Assembly (NCBI RefSeq): GCF_038502225.1
Contig: NC_091374.1
Coordinates: 6,827,538-6,891,537, forward strand
From: Cherax quadricarinatus
Lineage: Eukaryota > Arthropoda > Malacostraca > Decapoda > Parastacidae
Reading direction: 5' to 3'
Length of the DNA stretch: 64,000 nucleotides
Both the position numbers and the translations under genes were made by a program. Positions 1 through 14,091 of the stretch are shown in pieces (within the stretch, counting starts at the first letter, position 1; every line of letters starts with the position of its first letter). Below the pieces are notes generated by a model that had not been told where the DNA came from, did not search any database, and was given only the letters and a program-made list of their open reading frames with translations.

Positions 1-1833
<1,833 letters not shown>

Positions 1834-2179
1834 GTGCTTTATAGCCAAAATCTGCAGACTTTACTTATTAACCAGTGATTTTTTTTTTTTTCTTTTTTTT
1901 TTTGCCTCAGAAGAATGAACATCTGCTTATTTTTGCTGTAACTGGAAAAAATAAGTCTGAACATCATAAAATATATATATATTTCATTGATGGTAAATGC
2001 TACACTAAATTTACTCTGATCTTCAATAAGTTAGTCAACATTATATGAATTTTTACAGGGTTTGCTTAGGTTATTAATGAAAAGAACTATCAATCCATTA
2101 GGAAAAATAGTTGGTAAGTTGTGTTTTTAAAGAAAATTCTGCTTGCTTAACTGCTCTATTAAGCATGATGCACATCCAC

Positions 2180-2275
2180 AAATAGATGAGTACACACATA
2201 CTGTATGTATGTGTATTTTGCATGTAAGCACATAGACACACATGCATGCACACACACACGCATGCACGCGTGGGG
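2180..2275. repeat. Imperfect CA/TG-rich simple repeat
   Basis: Interleaved ACAC, ATGC and GTAT runs form a low-complexity alternating purine-pyrimidine stretch. Nothing here suggests coding. Confidence 0.7.
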
Positions 2276-2392
2276 AAAGTGTGGACTGGTAGCAACCAGT
2301 GAAGAGGCTAGGCCAGGAGCTATGACTTGACCCCTGCAACCACAATTAAGTGAGTACACACACATTCATACATATATTCATGCATGTATATA

Positions 2393-2714
2393 CTGCCTTT
2401 CCTCATTTAATGACAGAGTTCCGTTCCTAAGACCACATTGGTAAATGAATTTTTCACTAAGTGAGGAGCATACTGTAATGGTAGTGGGTTTGTGTCGAAC
2501 ATCTTTGATATTGCTTTAATGTCACCTTTGCACTATTTATAACATTTCTGGTATATTTTTAAATGGTTATACAGTAGTGTACTGTATATTGTAATAAACA
2601 GAATAGAGGAAATCTGCTGTAATGTACATTATTTAGGTATGCATGCTGGTCAGAGAGCCCATCGTAAGCCCGAGTCATTGGTAAGCGAGTACGTAGCTAA
2701 GTGAGGAGAGGCTG
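2393..2714. mobile_element. TA-flanked MITE (family with 12611-12800)
   Basis: The element is bounded by TA on both sides. Its left end reads CTGCCTTTCCTCATTTAATG, and the reverse complement of the right end reads CAGCCTCTCCTCACTTAGCT. These are imperfect terminal inverted repeats about 20 bp long. There is no coding capacity. A TA target and inverted ends suggest a non-autonomous Tc1/mariner-superfamily element. A partial relative lies at 12611-12800 in the opposite orientation; both contain a stretch around 'GTCACCTTTGCAC' or its complement. Confidence 0.65.
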
Positions 2715-2744
2715 TACATACACTATCAAAGTGTTTACTTTGGA

Positions 2745-3481
2745 AATCACCCAATCAATTATTTCAACTACCCAATAAAGTGATGGGAAACTGGTAACTT
2801 GGCCAATTTTGCACAAAGTTCAAAATATTCCAATTTCAAAATAGTTAAGAATAAACAATGCAAGCATTCCTGGCACAATAATAACATTTCCTCTGTTTAT
2901 TAGTTATGTTTCCAGGCTTTACTAATGAATTACATTTTGATTTTTTATTCACACCAAAAAATAGAAGATTTACTGTTATGTAATCTTGTAATAATTGTAT
3001 AAATAATATCAGCCCATTCGTGAACACACATTAGACCCACCAGCTGACGTATATTGGACACACACCGTCATTTGTTTACTCTTGAACATCGGCAAAAATT
3101 GAATACTTCTGCTACTTTGAGCTCATTTTCAAGCCATTTTCAGTACTAAAACCAATCAAAATCATCTCTATTTCTGTAATATCTTCCATTCTATCAAATG
3201 AGACCAAGAAACCTTGAATACAACCTTAAAAAACATATGAAAATACACCACAAAGTCGCTGTTTTAATCCAAAAACACAATCTTTTTTTTTTTTTCTCAT
3301 GTACTGCATGCTGCAGGATTTGTTTTATATGGTGCACACTTACCACATAGATACATTCTGTCATATCTAGGCCCAAATTTACCGCTCACAGATTATCTGA
3401 GTGAGCTGGGCTCACGGCACAGAACTAGGACTTGGACCCAGGCTTCAAAGCTGTAGAACTACGGGACGGACCCTCAGAGGG
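2745..3481 (-). mobile_element. piggyBac-like non-autonomous element, truncated copy
   Basis: This stretch is the diverged reverse-complement relative of the element at 34999-36070. Shared stretches include one around TTGTTTACTCTTGAACATCGGC and the (T)n-CTCATGTACTGC region. The right end abuts TTAA (3482-3485) and starts, on the minus strand, with CCCTCTGAGGG, a decayed version of the CCCTTTGACTG terminus. The left end is missing. No transposase frame is present. Confidence 0.55.
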
Positions 3482-3956
3482 TTAAAAGAGTCAGTTTTAA
3501 TTCAGCTTTCCTGATTAGAAAATTTTGTATCATTTTAATGTAAGTGCTCAACTCTGCAGTATTTTTTTTCCCCAGATGCCCGGAGATAGGACTCAATATG
3601 GTGTAAGCTATGATTGTTGTTTACAGTCCTAACAGCAGCTGTGTTGCACCGTAGAGAGTGGGAGAGTTTCAGGCATGTCACATCACGAGTGATGGGCAAT
3701 CGGTTACCACATTTGACCGAGTATATTTTTTTAGTCCCGTTTCCTTAACCTATGATGTTTTTAAAAGGAGAATATTTAGCATATTAAAATTACCAAAACA
3801 TGTGCAATACATATACTCCAAAGATAACTTAGCGTTTCACAAAGCCACAGGATTACTAGTGTAATTATATATCGGATCCCAAATTACATACACAGTAAGT
3901 CATGTTAAATTGTGAGAGTTCTAGCCTTGTACATATGTCAGTGTATATAATATACA

Positions 3957-4066
3957 GTGTACTCACCTAGTTGTGGTTACAGGGGTCAAGTCTCAGCTCT
4001 TGGCCCCACCCCTCAACTTGTCACTTGCCATTGCATGTGTTCAAGTGTGTGTGTGTGTGTATAGTA
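3957..4066 (+). repeat. Short dispersed repeat ending in (GT)n
   Basis: The sequence starts at GTGTACTCACCTAGTTGTGG and contains CAGGGGTCAAGTCTCAGCTC. A second copy lies at 9595-9710. The GGGGTCRAGTC core resembles an RNA polymerase III B box, so a tRNA-derived SINE head is possible. I cannot fold a full tRNA from it. Confidence 0.5.
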
Positions 4067-4207
4067 TTAAATTTTTTGTTTTAGCATTTATTAAAATATG
4101 TAAATAGAATAATTGTTGTGCTGTTTTGATGTTTTATATGATGTACAGCAGTTGCTGTACAGCTGGTGCTGTGCTTCAGCTCAAGATTTGCAGTGAAATT
4201 ATGAATA

Positions 4208-4550
4208 CAGGAAGGCCCCACTTATACAGCAGGTTTAGGTTCTGGGCTACTGCTATAAAGCTAAAATTGCTGTAAAGTGAAACATAGACTTTGTTCACTT
4301 TCAGGTGCATATAAAAGCCTGATAGCATGCTTATATTATCATAAAATTAAGTGAGCAATAGAACTAGACCTAAAAAATGTGTATACAGTATTCATATTAC
4401 TTACCTTAAAATATTTTCACTCTTAACTTATAGTGAGCGGTGAATATATTTATTATAGAAAGTCTAAATAAATGAAGAATGTGTATAATTGAAAACCACT
4501 GCATTAGCAAAACTCCGTACAACAAAGCGCTGTAAAATGGTGCCCTCCTG
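4208..4550. mobile_element. TA-flanked MITE, 343 bp
   Basis: TA lies immediately outside both ends (4206-4207 and 4551-4552). The left terminus is CAGGAAGGCCCCACTTATAC and the reverse complement of the right terminus is CAGGAGGGCACCATTTTACA. The interior is AT-rich and non-coding. This fits a non-autonomous Tc1/mariner-pogo element. Confidence 0.65.
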
Positions 4551-4665
4551 TACTGTATTAGTCTTTTTTGTGTCTTAACTATGGTATATGATCCAGTACT
4601 GCTAAGCCATGGTACTCTTTTCATTGGTACTAATCTTTAATTTGTACCCTATAACACTAGAATGT

Positions 4666-4858
4666 TTCTCCATGGGGAAGTGGAACAGAATTCTTCCTCC
4701 GTAAGCCATGTGTGTCGTAAGAGGGGACTAAAATGCCGGCAAGGGATTAGAAATCCCTTCTCCTGTATCTATTACTAAATTTAAAAAGAGAAACTATTGT
4801 TTTTCTTTTTGGACCACCCTGCTTCAGTGGGATGCAGCCAGTGCATTGAAAAAAAAAA
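4666..4858 (+). mobile_element. SINE-like family A, 5'-truncated copy with TSD
   Basis: The copy carries the family A core ('CATGGGGAAGTGGAACAGAA') and the 3' hairpin block (GGACCACCCTGCTTCAGTGGG), then an A-rich tail. Flanks at 4653-4665 (AACACTAGAATGT) and 4859-4871 (AACACTAGGATGT) match at 12 of 13 positions and are read as the target-site duplication. The 3' block is shared with the LINE at 44584-45240. Confidence 0.8.
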
Positions 4859-4871
4859 AACACTAGGATGT

Positions 4872-7800
4872 TATTGCTTGGTGTAAGTAGTACCACAACT
4901 TACATTACTGGATCATGTTGTGTGGTTGTATGATACAGGTTACAACTTGAGTCACCAGCACTGACCAAGGCAGCTATCACTTTCATCTTGGAAGGGTGAG
5001 CTAGCAACCTAAAACAAATATAACAACTATTGTATATTTCTTTCATGTTTAATTTATATATTTTGAGGCTGTAAAAAGGTTTCAAAATCTTTATTCCTGT
5101 ACTTCGTTAGGATGATTTTTATATAATAAATAGCTGACTGCAGTATATTAATACATCTTTGTATCAAAATACTATTACAATGATGATCTTAATATGAATG
5201 CTGAGGTACTATGTGCTGTACATTCCAGTTTTACTTGCAATACTCAACTTAGGTTGCTAGTCTACCCCTCCTTGTTGATTGTGCCAATACGTGTATAATT
5301 CATTCCATTTCCACCCAGGCTATTTTAGGCATCACAGTATTACTGATGTCCATTAGTTTCCATTTTTAACTACAAAAATTAGAATTATTTTTCTATTCAA
5401 CAACATACTGTGCATGTTGTGCATTTTTTGTAATTCATATGTATGCCAACTTCTAGTACATTTATTGTTTATGCATTCATTCATCATAAACAGAGAAACA
5501 TGACATGTTTTCCAGAATTTTATCATCATGATTATGGTGTATGACCCGTGCCTGAATCTTGTTGGTGGTGTTAACTTTCTATAGTGTTAATATTTGTATA
5601 GTATTACCTTTCTATGGTGTTGACTTTTCATGATAATTATTTCTTTAGTATTAGTCCATTTTTATGGTGTTTTAGGCAAACTCGTAACCTCACTCTCGTA
5701 TTGATGGCATAAATGCGTGCAATCTATGATATATAAAGTAGATGTTAGTGTTGATAGCCTATTTATGACCTCTGAATTATTTAGTGTAAAACTTGCAGTA
5801 ATATATGCATTAGTTCCAGAATATTAGTGAGTGAAGTATTAGGTGTCTGATTTAAGTGAATGCAACTTGTATCAAAGGTCCAGCAGGCTTTTTGAAATTT
5901 TGTCTATCTGTTAATTTGCATAACATAAGCTATTTTGTCATATGAAGGAGAGGAAATTATGCATTAGTTGAAATAGATCACTTACCACACATGGTCATAC
6001 ACAGTATTTCTTAGTTACATAACTAGCAATAACATAGAATCTGACAGTTTAGTTTCCCTACTATATATGACAAATATATTTTTAAGGGTAAATTAATGGG
6101 AGGAATAAGAAAATATGTAAATATAATTTGCAAGTAATAATGAAAACTAGAAAATGTTTTGGGTTTGTCATTACTTAATAGATTGTTTTGTTGAACTGTG
6201 ATTACCTGTTTGTGTTGAGGGGTTACAATGCTGTTTTAAGTAAACCTGGTTGTGAAAAGAAAGTACACTGCAGTAAAAATAACTATTATAACCATCCAAT
6301 AAATAATAAGTTATTATATTCATGGAAGGTGCTAAACCCTGTGGGTCATTGAGGATTACAAGGCAAGGGTGAGAGAGGTAAAGGTGATGATGAGGGAAGA
6401 ACATAAACAGTGGAAGGGAAGGGGAGGGGAGAGGGTAATGGTTGATGTAGGAAATTGGTATCAGTTCAGAAATTGTAGAATTATAATTAAAGGTGTAGCT
6501 GTCAGAGAGGAGGGCAGACAACAAGCACATCATGGTGTTGAAGAAGCCAACTGAGATGAATTTGGCGTGCTGTCGCGCGGGGAGAATGATCGATCAGAGG
6601 ATGAGGGATGACAACTCTGGCAGAGTGGCATCTGGTGCTCCTCCATGATATGACTGTGTATGAGTGATATACAAAGTAGTGATGACTCTCTTATTCTGAA
6701 CTCTATTATTTAGAATTCTCTTTTCCAGAAAGTAAATTCTGATTTCTGAAGTTTACCTCTTGAGATATTTTATTGTGGATAAGAGAGAAATCATCATACT
6801 TCCTAGTACTGTAATGCCTCCTGGAGTATTTTTGTCTACTGTCTTAGCAACCTTATCTAATACTCAAAAGCTGTATTAAATATACATTTAAAATTTGTTT
6901 TAGACAAGAAATCTGACACTGTTTAAATACCCCCAAAAATTGCTTACTTCTTAAGTAATTGTATTATTTAGGTAGCAACATTTTTCCCTTTTATACTGTA
7001 CATGTCTGGAGAGAGTATTGTTTTATGTAGTTCTTCATTATTTCTTAGTTATTTGGTTTTATTAAAAGTTATGCAAGTCCTGTATTCATCAAAATAGAAA
7101 TGTCAGTACTGTACTTTTGTGAATTTATGTACAGTATTAAATTTAAATGCTTATTAATGTAATGGTGCAATTTCAATGCATTGTGAACACCACTGTTACT
7201 TGTTGGAATTTTCAAGAATTTGTTTTGCTTTGTTCTTTTTATAAGTTTAATGTTCTCCATTTATATTTCTGTTATGAGTAGTTTTATCCATATCCAGTTA
7301 ACCTTCCTTTTTGTAGCTTCACTCTTCTACTTGCATAATAGTAGACTTCTCAATACTGTATTAGTAGTTTCCATTCTCATGTGTAGTAGTCTATAATTAT
7401 AGAGGTATTTATGCTCTTAATGACATGTACTCTAAGGTAAAGTTCATTTATCATGACAGTGCAGGTATATACGTATTCTTATAACACATTTGAATTGTGA
7501 TGCCCATACAGTTCTGGTAAAGTGTTAGGTTCTTTGACTCAGCCTATCTTCTTCTGACTTATGATCTGCTTTTACAGCATTTCAACTTTCAAACTAACTA
7601 ATAGCTTACAAACTGCATACCAAAGCTTAAAGGTTGGAAAAAGAGAGAGAGAGAGAAACGGGGGAAGGGAGGAATGGGGTTAATGGATGATATAGGAAGG
7701 CATTTTAGCTTCTATCAGATTGCTATAAAATAACCAGTTTAGCTCTTAATTTGATCATAATACGTATAAAATATACATTTTTTTTTTTTCTAAAATAATA

Positions 7801-8228
7801 ATTTTCCTCTCGGCCTGTATACAGCTTAATTGCTTGTCACTAGTCTTTCAGAAACTTATTTTGGATGGCACAGAATGTAAATGTAATGTTACTTGTGGGG
7901 GAAAATATAGTATCACTGCACTTATAAATATTCATGTAGGCTGCCACCTATTTCAGAGCATGGTTGGGAGTAAGTCTGTGAGTAGGATGGCAAGACTGTC
8001 ACAAAGACTACATGCCATCCTTAAGCAGAGAAAGTTATAAAATATTAACCTTATCAAATTATGTCATATTCTAATTTCTTCTTACTCTTGTCTAACAAAT
8101 TCTCATGGTGGGGATTTGTAAAGCTGGAACTGCCTGTATAAATAACTAAAGTACACAAGTACATTATTCATCATCATATAAGTCTTTTACTTTTTTATTT
8201 ATTTTTATGTAAAATTATTGAATGACAG
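4872..8228. other. AT-rich non-coding stretch with small repeat traces
   Basis: I see no supportable gene. A degraded family B fragment ('GGAAGGTGCTAAACCCTGTG') lies near 6308-6370 and a short GA run at 7642-7657. An open frame at 7834-8040 follows a plausible acceptor (TCTTTCAG), but I recognise no family in it. Confidence 0.45.
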
Positions 8229-8239
8229 CACCCACATTT

Positions 8240-8595
8240 CTTTCTTTCAACACACCGGCCGTATCCCACCAAGGCGGGGTGGCCCAAAAAAGAAAAACGA
8301 AAGTTTCTCTTTTAAATTTAGTAATTTATACGGAGAAGGGGTTACTAACCCCTTGCTCCCGGCATTTTAGTCGCCTCTTACAACACGCATGGCTTACGGA
8401 GGAAGAATTCTGTTCCACTTCCCCATGGAGATAAGAGGAAATAAACAAGAAGAAGAACTAGAAAGAAAATAGAAGAATACCCAGAGAGGTGTGTGTATAT
8501 ATATGCTTGAACATGTACGTGTAGTGTGACCTAAGTGTAAGTAGAAGTAGCAAGACGTACCAGAAACCTTGCATGTTTATGAGACAGACAAAAGA
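8240..8595 (-). mobile_element. SINE-like family A, minus-strand copy with TSD
   Basis: This is the reverse complement of the family A element, with the GGTGCGTTGAAAGAAAG-like 3' terminus at the left. It is flanked by CACCCACATTT at 8229-8239 and 8596-8606. It is shorter than the 463-bp copy at 14092-14554, so it is 5'-truncated, as expected for target-primed reverse transcription. Confidence 0.82.
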
Positions 8596-8929
8596 CACCC
8601 ACATTTGTCAGTGCTAAATGAAATTTAAGGACACATTAACAAGGGCATGAATAAATTTGAAGGCTACTGTATCCTCACTTTCATATCACCTGAGTTCTTT
8701 TCACTCTACCTAACTGTCTTTTCTTCATTATGTCTTCCTTTGTCATCCTGATTTATCTGTCATTTCAGTTTTCCACACCACCCTATTGTACAGTCAGCTC
8801 TCTTATAACCCTCCTCTAAATAGCGCAATATTCTGAAAATGTGAGTGAAAAAGTACATTCAAAATTTGATAGTGTGTGGAAAAGCCTTAATAATACATAC
8901 TATTCAATATTGGATGCACATTTTCCCCA

Positions 8930-9268
8930 TGGGGAATTGGAACAGAATTCTTCCTCCATATGCCATGCTTGTCATAAACCATACCCCCGGCCGGGATTGA
9001 ACCCGCGGTCATAGAGTCTCAAAACTCCAGCCCGTCGCGTTAGCCACTAGACCAGCCAGCCACAATAAGATTCATCCAACTAGGTATATTTCTACACCAT
9101 AGGAAAGTTAGCACAGGCACCTCTGTGACCACAAATGCAAGTTTTTACAGACGAATCTCCAGCTAGCGTGGCCGTGTCATAAGAGGCAACTAAAATGCCA
9201 GGAGCAAGGGGCTAGTAACCCCTTCACCCTGCCTCAGTGGGATACGGCTGGTTTGTTGAAAGAAGTAG
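8930..9268 (+). mobile_element. SINE-like family A copy split by a nested SINE
   Basis: Family A sequence begins at CCCCATGGGGAATTGGAACA, breaks off at about 8979 inside the 'GTGTCGTAAGAGGCGAC' region, and resumes at about 9170 (GTGTCATAAGAGGCAAC). It runs on to the 3' hairpin block near 9230-9255. The separated halves place the nested insertion later in time. Confidence 0.75.
8979..9170 (-). mobile_element. tRNA-derived SINE nested in family A
   Basis: Read on the minus strand, the head has an A-box-like TGGTCTAGTGGCTAACGC and a B-box GGTTCAATCCC in normal tRNA spacing, with a D-arm-like and anticodon-arm-like region between. The acceptor stem does not pair, and non-tRNA sequence follows, so I call it a SINE and not a tRNA gene. 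It interrupts the family A repeat around it. Confidence 0.65.
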
Positions 9269-9285
9269 ACTTTATTTTCCACATA

Positions 9286-9488
9286 CAGTGGACCCCCGGT
9301 TAACGATATTTTTTCACTCCAGAAGTATGTTCAGGTGCCAGTACTGACCGAATTTGTTCCCATAAGGAATATTGTGAAGTAAATTAGTCCATTTTAGACC
9401 CCCAAACATACACGTACAAACGCACTTACATAAATACACTTACATAATTGGTCGCATTCGGAGGTGATCGTTATGCGGGGGTCCACTG
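9286..9488. mobile_element. Tigger/pogo-like MITE, 203 bp
   Basis: TA flanks both sides (9284-9285 and 9489-9490). The termini are CAGTGGACCCCCGGTTAACG at the left and, reverse complemented, CAGTGGACCCCCGCATAACG at the right. The same ends occur at 22166-22367 and 47749-48727 in this window, the latter still carrying a pogo-type coding remnant. This is therefore an internally deleted derivative of that family. Confidence 0.85.
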
Positions 9489-9594
9489 TACTGAACTATA
9501 TGCATTTATTCTCTGCATGTTCCTTCTTTTTGCATTACACACATCTCATTCCTGCTCATAGGATCAGGTTGAAGTAAGTGTGTGTGTGTGTGTG

Positions 9595-9775
9595 TGTACT
9601 CACCTAGTTGAGGTTGCAGGGGTCGAGTCCAAGCTCCTGGCCCCGCCTCTTCACTGGTCGCTACTAGGCCACTCTCCCTGAACCGTGAGCTTTGTCATAC
9701 CTCTGCTGTGTGCGAGCGTGCGTGCGTGCGTGTGCGTGTACGTGCGTGCATGCGTGTGCATACGTGCTTACTTGT
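9595..9775 (+). repeat. Short dispersed repeat plus (GTGC)n low complexity
   Basis: This is a second copy of the repeat at 3957, here with GCAGGGGTCGAGTCCAAGCT. It runs into an alternating GTGC/GTGT tract from about 9708. A GT run also precedes it. Confidence 0.6.
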
Positions 9776-12610
9776 TTGTTTTAGTACAATACATGTACAT
9801 GTACTTTCATTAATATTTTTGAAACTGAACTCTGTTTGATCTACTAGATGTTAGTGTAGTGCTTCTTTTTTTATTATAATAATAATAATAGATCTTAGTT
9901 TTTTTTTTTTTTACTTATCTCAGACACCAACCCATTCATTTTTTATTATTTTTTTATTTTTTTACTTTTTATATTCAATTTTGAACCTCTAAACACTGTT
10001 CAGTAGTTTTTCTGCAAAATAAATCTCAGTATTGTGCCACTTTTTCATGCTTCAGTGGTGCTATTTATTAATTACAGTATTTATATTATGGAATTTTACT
10101 TAGGATAATGGCAGCAGAAAAATAAAATTAAAAATGACTTAGACATTACATAAACACACCACTGGCATTACAAAATGGATGGTGTATGCATCGCTAAGTC
10201 AGGGAAGATACCAGGGTAAGCACAACTGTGTCGAATCAGTAACTGGACGATTTATAGCAGGTGTTTTTAACTTGGGGTGTGGGACTTGATCTCTGGACAA
10301 TTTGCCGTTTTTCTATAAATGATAAAATCCTTATGATTTTCTTTAAGCTGTTCTGTTCCTAGCTATCCATTTATGAAGTAAAACCAAACTACTGACTTCT
10401 TTTGAAGTCATACTGGTACCTAATAAGACTGATGGTGGTGATGATTTTGAGAGTCTGGTGAAGGGGGTATGGGGCCATATTAGGCAATCCATGGGGATGT
10501 CTGTTATTTTAAAAGAGGTTAAAAACCCTTGATTTATAGGATACAACCTCAACCTTAGCTTAAAGGAAAAGGATCCTCAGTAGGCCATGGGTCTCCTGGT
10601 CCCACATCCTGTATAGAGTACAGTATGTAGTTTCCACCTATTGTAGAGAGGACGTTATCTTCCCTTTTGCCAGATGTAAACCTCCAGTTTATGTGAAGTA
10701 ATCTTGTTATGGGAGGTTAACCAAACCTAAATACACACTACTGAATGATGGTATTAGAGTTCCTAACATTCTTTAATTATTATGGGAAGACCCATGACAT
10801 TTTTATACTGTACACAGCATTACTAAAATATGCTACAACATTATTCCCTGTACTTTCACTTTTCCTTTTGGGCCGCCCCGCCTTGGTGGGATATGGCCGG
10901 TGCGTTGAAAGAAAGATTATTCTTCTCTATGTAAATGGCAGATACTAGTAAATGTTATATTTGGTAATTAAAACCCTGTCATTGGTTATAAAAACAATAC
11001 AATTAGCATTCAGATTGGAGTATTTTTTTTTTAAGATACAGACATTAAAGATAAAATACTAACTAATGTAGTGAGCCACTGCTCCAAAAAAAGGCAAAGC
11101 AGGTCCAGACATTTTTTTAGGATTTATAGCATACACACTTCATCCAGCAGTAACAGCCTGGGTGATCAGGCCCTGATCCACCGGGAGGCCTGTTCAAGGA
11201 CTGGACCACAGAGGTGTTGACCCCCGGAACACCCTCCAGGTAGGATTCTGACTTTATGTGGAGTATAGACCCTTGCAGGTTTAGTGCTTAATTTTGATTA
11301 TAATAAAAAGAATAAATGGAGTGAATATGTTGTGTACAGTATTCCCCAGTCACATTCCTCTTATCAGTTATTGAGGTTAATCAGTAATCAAGTCTTTTTA
11401 TATACAATATAGAAACACAGTGTTACAAGCGTTTTGTTTACTGTACCACTTAATGTTGGTCCCCTTTACTGTAAGACTAATGTTACAGTAAAAGTTTGAC
11501 TTCATATTTTGTCCAAAGTAGTATTTTATTGTTGTCTGTGGTCTTTTAATCGGTAATGTGCTGTTTTTTATTTTTGCAAATAATGTTAAGAACTTGTAAT
11601 TGTCTAAGGCAACTCCTCTTAAGGATGGAAAACACATATATGTTAAACCACATGTTTGTGATACAAGTATTAATATATTTTGTAGGTAGAGGTTATTGTA
11701 TCAGTGCATAAGGAATAAGGTGTATTTAGATTATTCTTTAGATATATTAAAGTGCATTATACGGTTTATTTCTACTGACGACAAACTCATGTTTCCTCTT
11801 CAGATACTGCTTAATGGAGAGTTTTTAAATCATGTATGTAAGGCATAATATTGCATTTATTGTATGGTTACATGAATGTTACCTCATATTTATACAGTAA
11901 TAAGTAGAGTCTTAGCTATATATAAATAAAGTTTTTGTTACCTGTGTGTAAATGTTTTGACACATATATAACATTTATTAATAATGGTGCCAAATTTGGA
12001 ATGAGTCATATTTCTAATTGTCATAGTGATATATTTATACAGTATATCTAGTCTAGAGTTGACTATCAAAAGATATTTGTAAAATGTATTTTAACCATCG
12101 GTTTAACTCAGAATTATGGTAAATGGTAAAATATGCAGTACAAAAATGTGCATGGCTTCTATTTTATTATGATTAAAATAAGATCGACAACTTGGTGAAA
12201 TTTCTGATGAGGCCAAATATTGAATTAGGAGTAAAAACTGTTATATGAGCACCTCTAAATCCTAGGAGAGTTTTGATGTGGAGGCTGTATATTATATGTT
12301 ATATGTGTAAGGACTTGCCTTGGTGACAAAGAGAAGTAGTGGTTGATAATGTTACTGGTGTGTATAAATTATATCTTTATGAATTGCTCTGTTTTTACTG
12401 TGCATTCTTGCCATTTTGGCATAAACAGGCTTTAGGTAATACTGAATTTCACAGAAATAGTTGTTTATTTAATGCAACACTAAGAGCTATTAACATTAAC
12501 CAAATCTGTTTATGAAATGTTAAGTACACACATATACTTTTAAGTTAAAATTATTTATGCACAGTGTGTTAAAAGTTTGATGAGGATGTCATAAAGCTTA
12601 AGGAATATAG
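9776..12610. other. AT-rich non-coding stretch with two repeat fragments
   Basis: No gene is supported. 10855-10915 is a family A/LINE 3' hairpin end (GGGCCGCCCCGCCTTGGTGGG). 11148-11238 is a CR1/L2-like LINE 3' end (GCCTGGGTGATCAGGCCCTG through CCCTCCAGG). The rest is unique-looking AT-rich sequence. Confidence 0.5.
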
Positions 12611-12800
12611 GTACTCCTCACTTAATGACCTACCTGTTTAACGACTGCCTGGACTTAGGACCAGCTCTCCAACCAGTGTACTGTATGCGTATTTTACTTT
12701 TTTTATTTTTTTTTTAATGCATGTACTAATTTTAATACACATACTAAAAATGTTATAAACGGTGCAAAGGTGACACTAAAACAATATCTAAAGATGGGTG
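12611..12800. mobile_element. MITE fragment related to 2393-2714
   Basis: The sequence begins TACTCCTCACTTAATGACCT, matching the MITE terminus at 2393-2714. It later has AAAGGTGACACTAAAACAAT, the reverse complement of sequence in that copy. The other end is not recognisable. Confidence 0.5.
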
Positions 12801-14079
12801 AGGAATACCTATATGCAGGTTAAGCTTAACTAGTGATACAAAGACATAATTTACCATGATGTTGCTACAGAATTTGTCTTGCCTATGTCATAGAGCAGCA
12901 AGAAATACTTGTAACCATTTTTCCACTCAATTTTTAAATGTCATCATTTTCTCTTTGTAAATTATATATTTGATCTTCATGAACGTTAAATCTGATTGTA
13001 AAATGAACTTTCATGGAAAATTAGTTTCTTTTAATAGGATGTAATTTGTGGATATTATTGAAAGTAATAATGTTGGTATTTTATAATGTATGTGTTTGAA
13101 TAAAGCAATAGTAACTTTTGCCATACAGTGATGTTAAGATTAGTGTAACACCACTGTAATACGAAGAGTAATACTGCATAAACTTGCTTTGTACACACCA
13201 TTTCACAGTTGAATCCCTGGATTCATGAGGATTATATTCTTAGATGTCCTGTGAATCTGGAATGCCCATATAATAAATTTTTTTTAAAATTTTAGCTCTG
13301 TTGTTCCAGAGGCTGTATCTCAGTGTACTTCTTTCATTTTGAGCCTACAGTATATAGCACCAAGGTTAGATTAGGCAGGGATCACGTTACATTCAGTCAC
13401 CTATGGATGCCGCTTTTCCCTTTAAGCCATGTAAAGGATGAGAGATTTTTAGTAAGATGCTCTGGGAGTTTTGGTATTTTAAAATTTTCCTCATTCTGAT
13501 TTTTCCCCCAGTCTTGACACAACACTTAAATTATCAGCAATGTCATTTGTCAACAATGGTTATCAATAAGCTATTTTCTATCAGACTACAGCTTGGCTTT
13601 CAAGTATTTTCACTTCATTGTTGTAAGTTGTGGTAGTTAATTGCATTATATTGCAGCTTTACATCAGTCACACCAGGTTTATGCATGATCATCATGAAAG
13701 GTTTCACTTTGCAAAAGACTGCTGGATAACTCTGCTGCAATGTATTTAAAAAAAAAATCCAGTTTATCAGAAAACATATTAACTATTTTCTTCTCTTCTT
13801 ATGATACCCTGGCGGATTTAGTTTGTTGACTTTTTCTATGATGGTACTGTACCTCACTTTTTAATGCAGATGCTTTTCAACAGTTGCCAGTTTGCTGGGC
13901 CAGCTTTGATTGTTTTTCTTCCTGATCATACCACGTATCATATTCCTTCTGCACTTTATTTCAAAGTGCATTCGCTCCTGTATTGTGCAGCCAGTCCTAA
14001 ATGACCCCAGCAGTTTAGACATTTTTGCAAGTAATTGATTGACCTAGTCTCATCTACACACCACACAATTTTATAACAT
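12801..14079. other. AT-rich stretch without recognised features
   Basis: I find no open frame with recognisable homology, no RNA gene and no repeat boundary here. Confidence 0.4.
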
Positions 14080-14091
14080 AACTAAAAAATT

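Noticed and set aside
8985..9062. tRNA gene on the minus strand
   Set aside because: A and B boxes are present but the acceptor stem does not pair, and SINE body follows. The same holds for 47290-47355 and 54120-54185.
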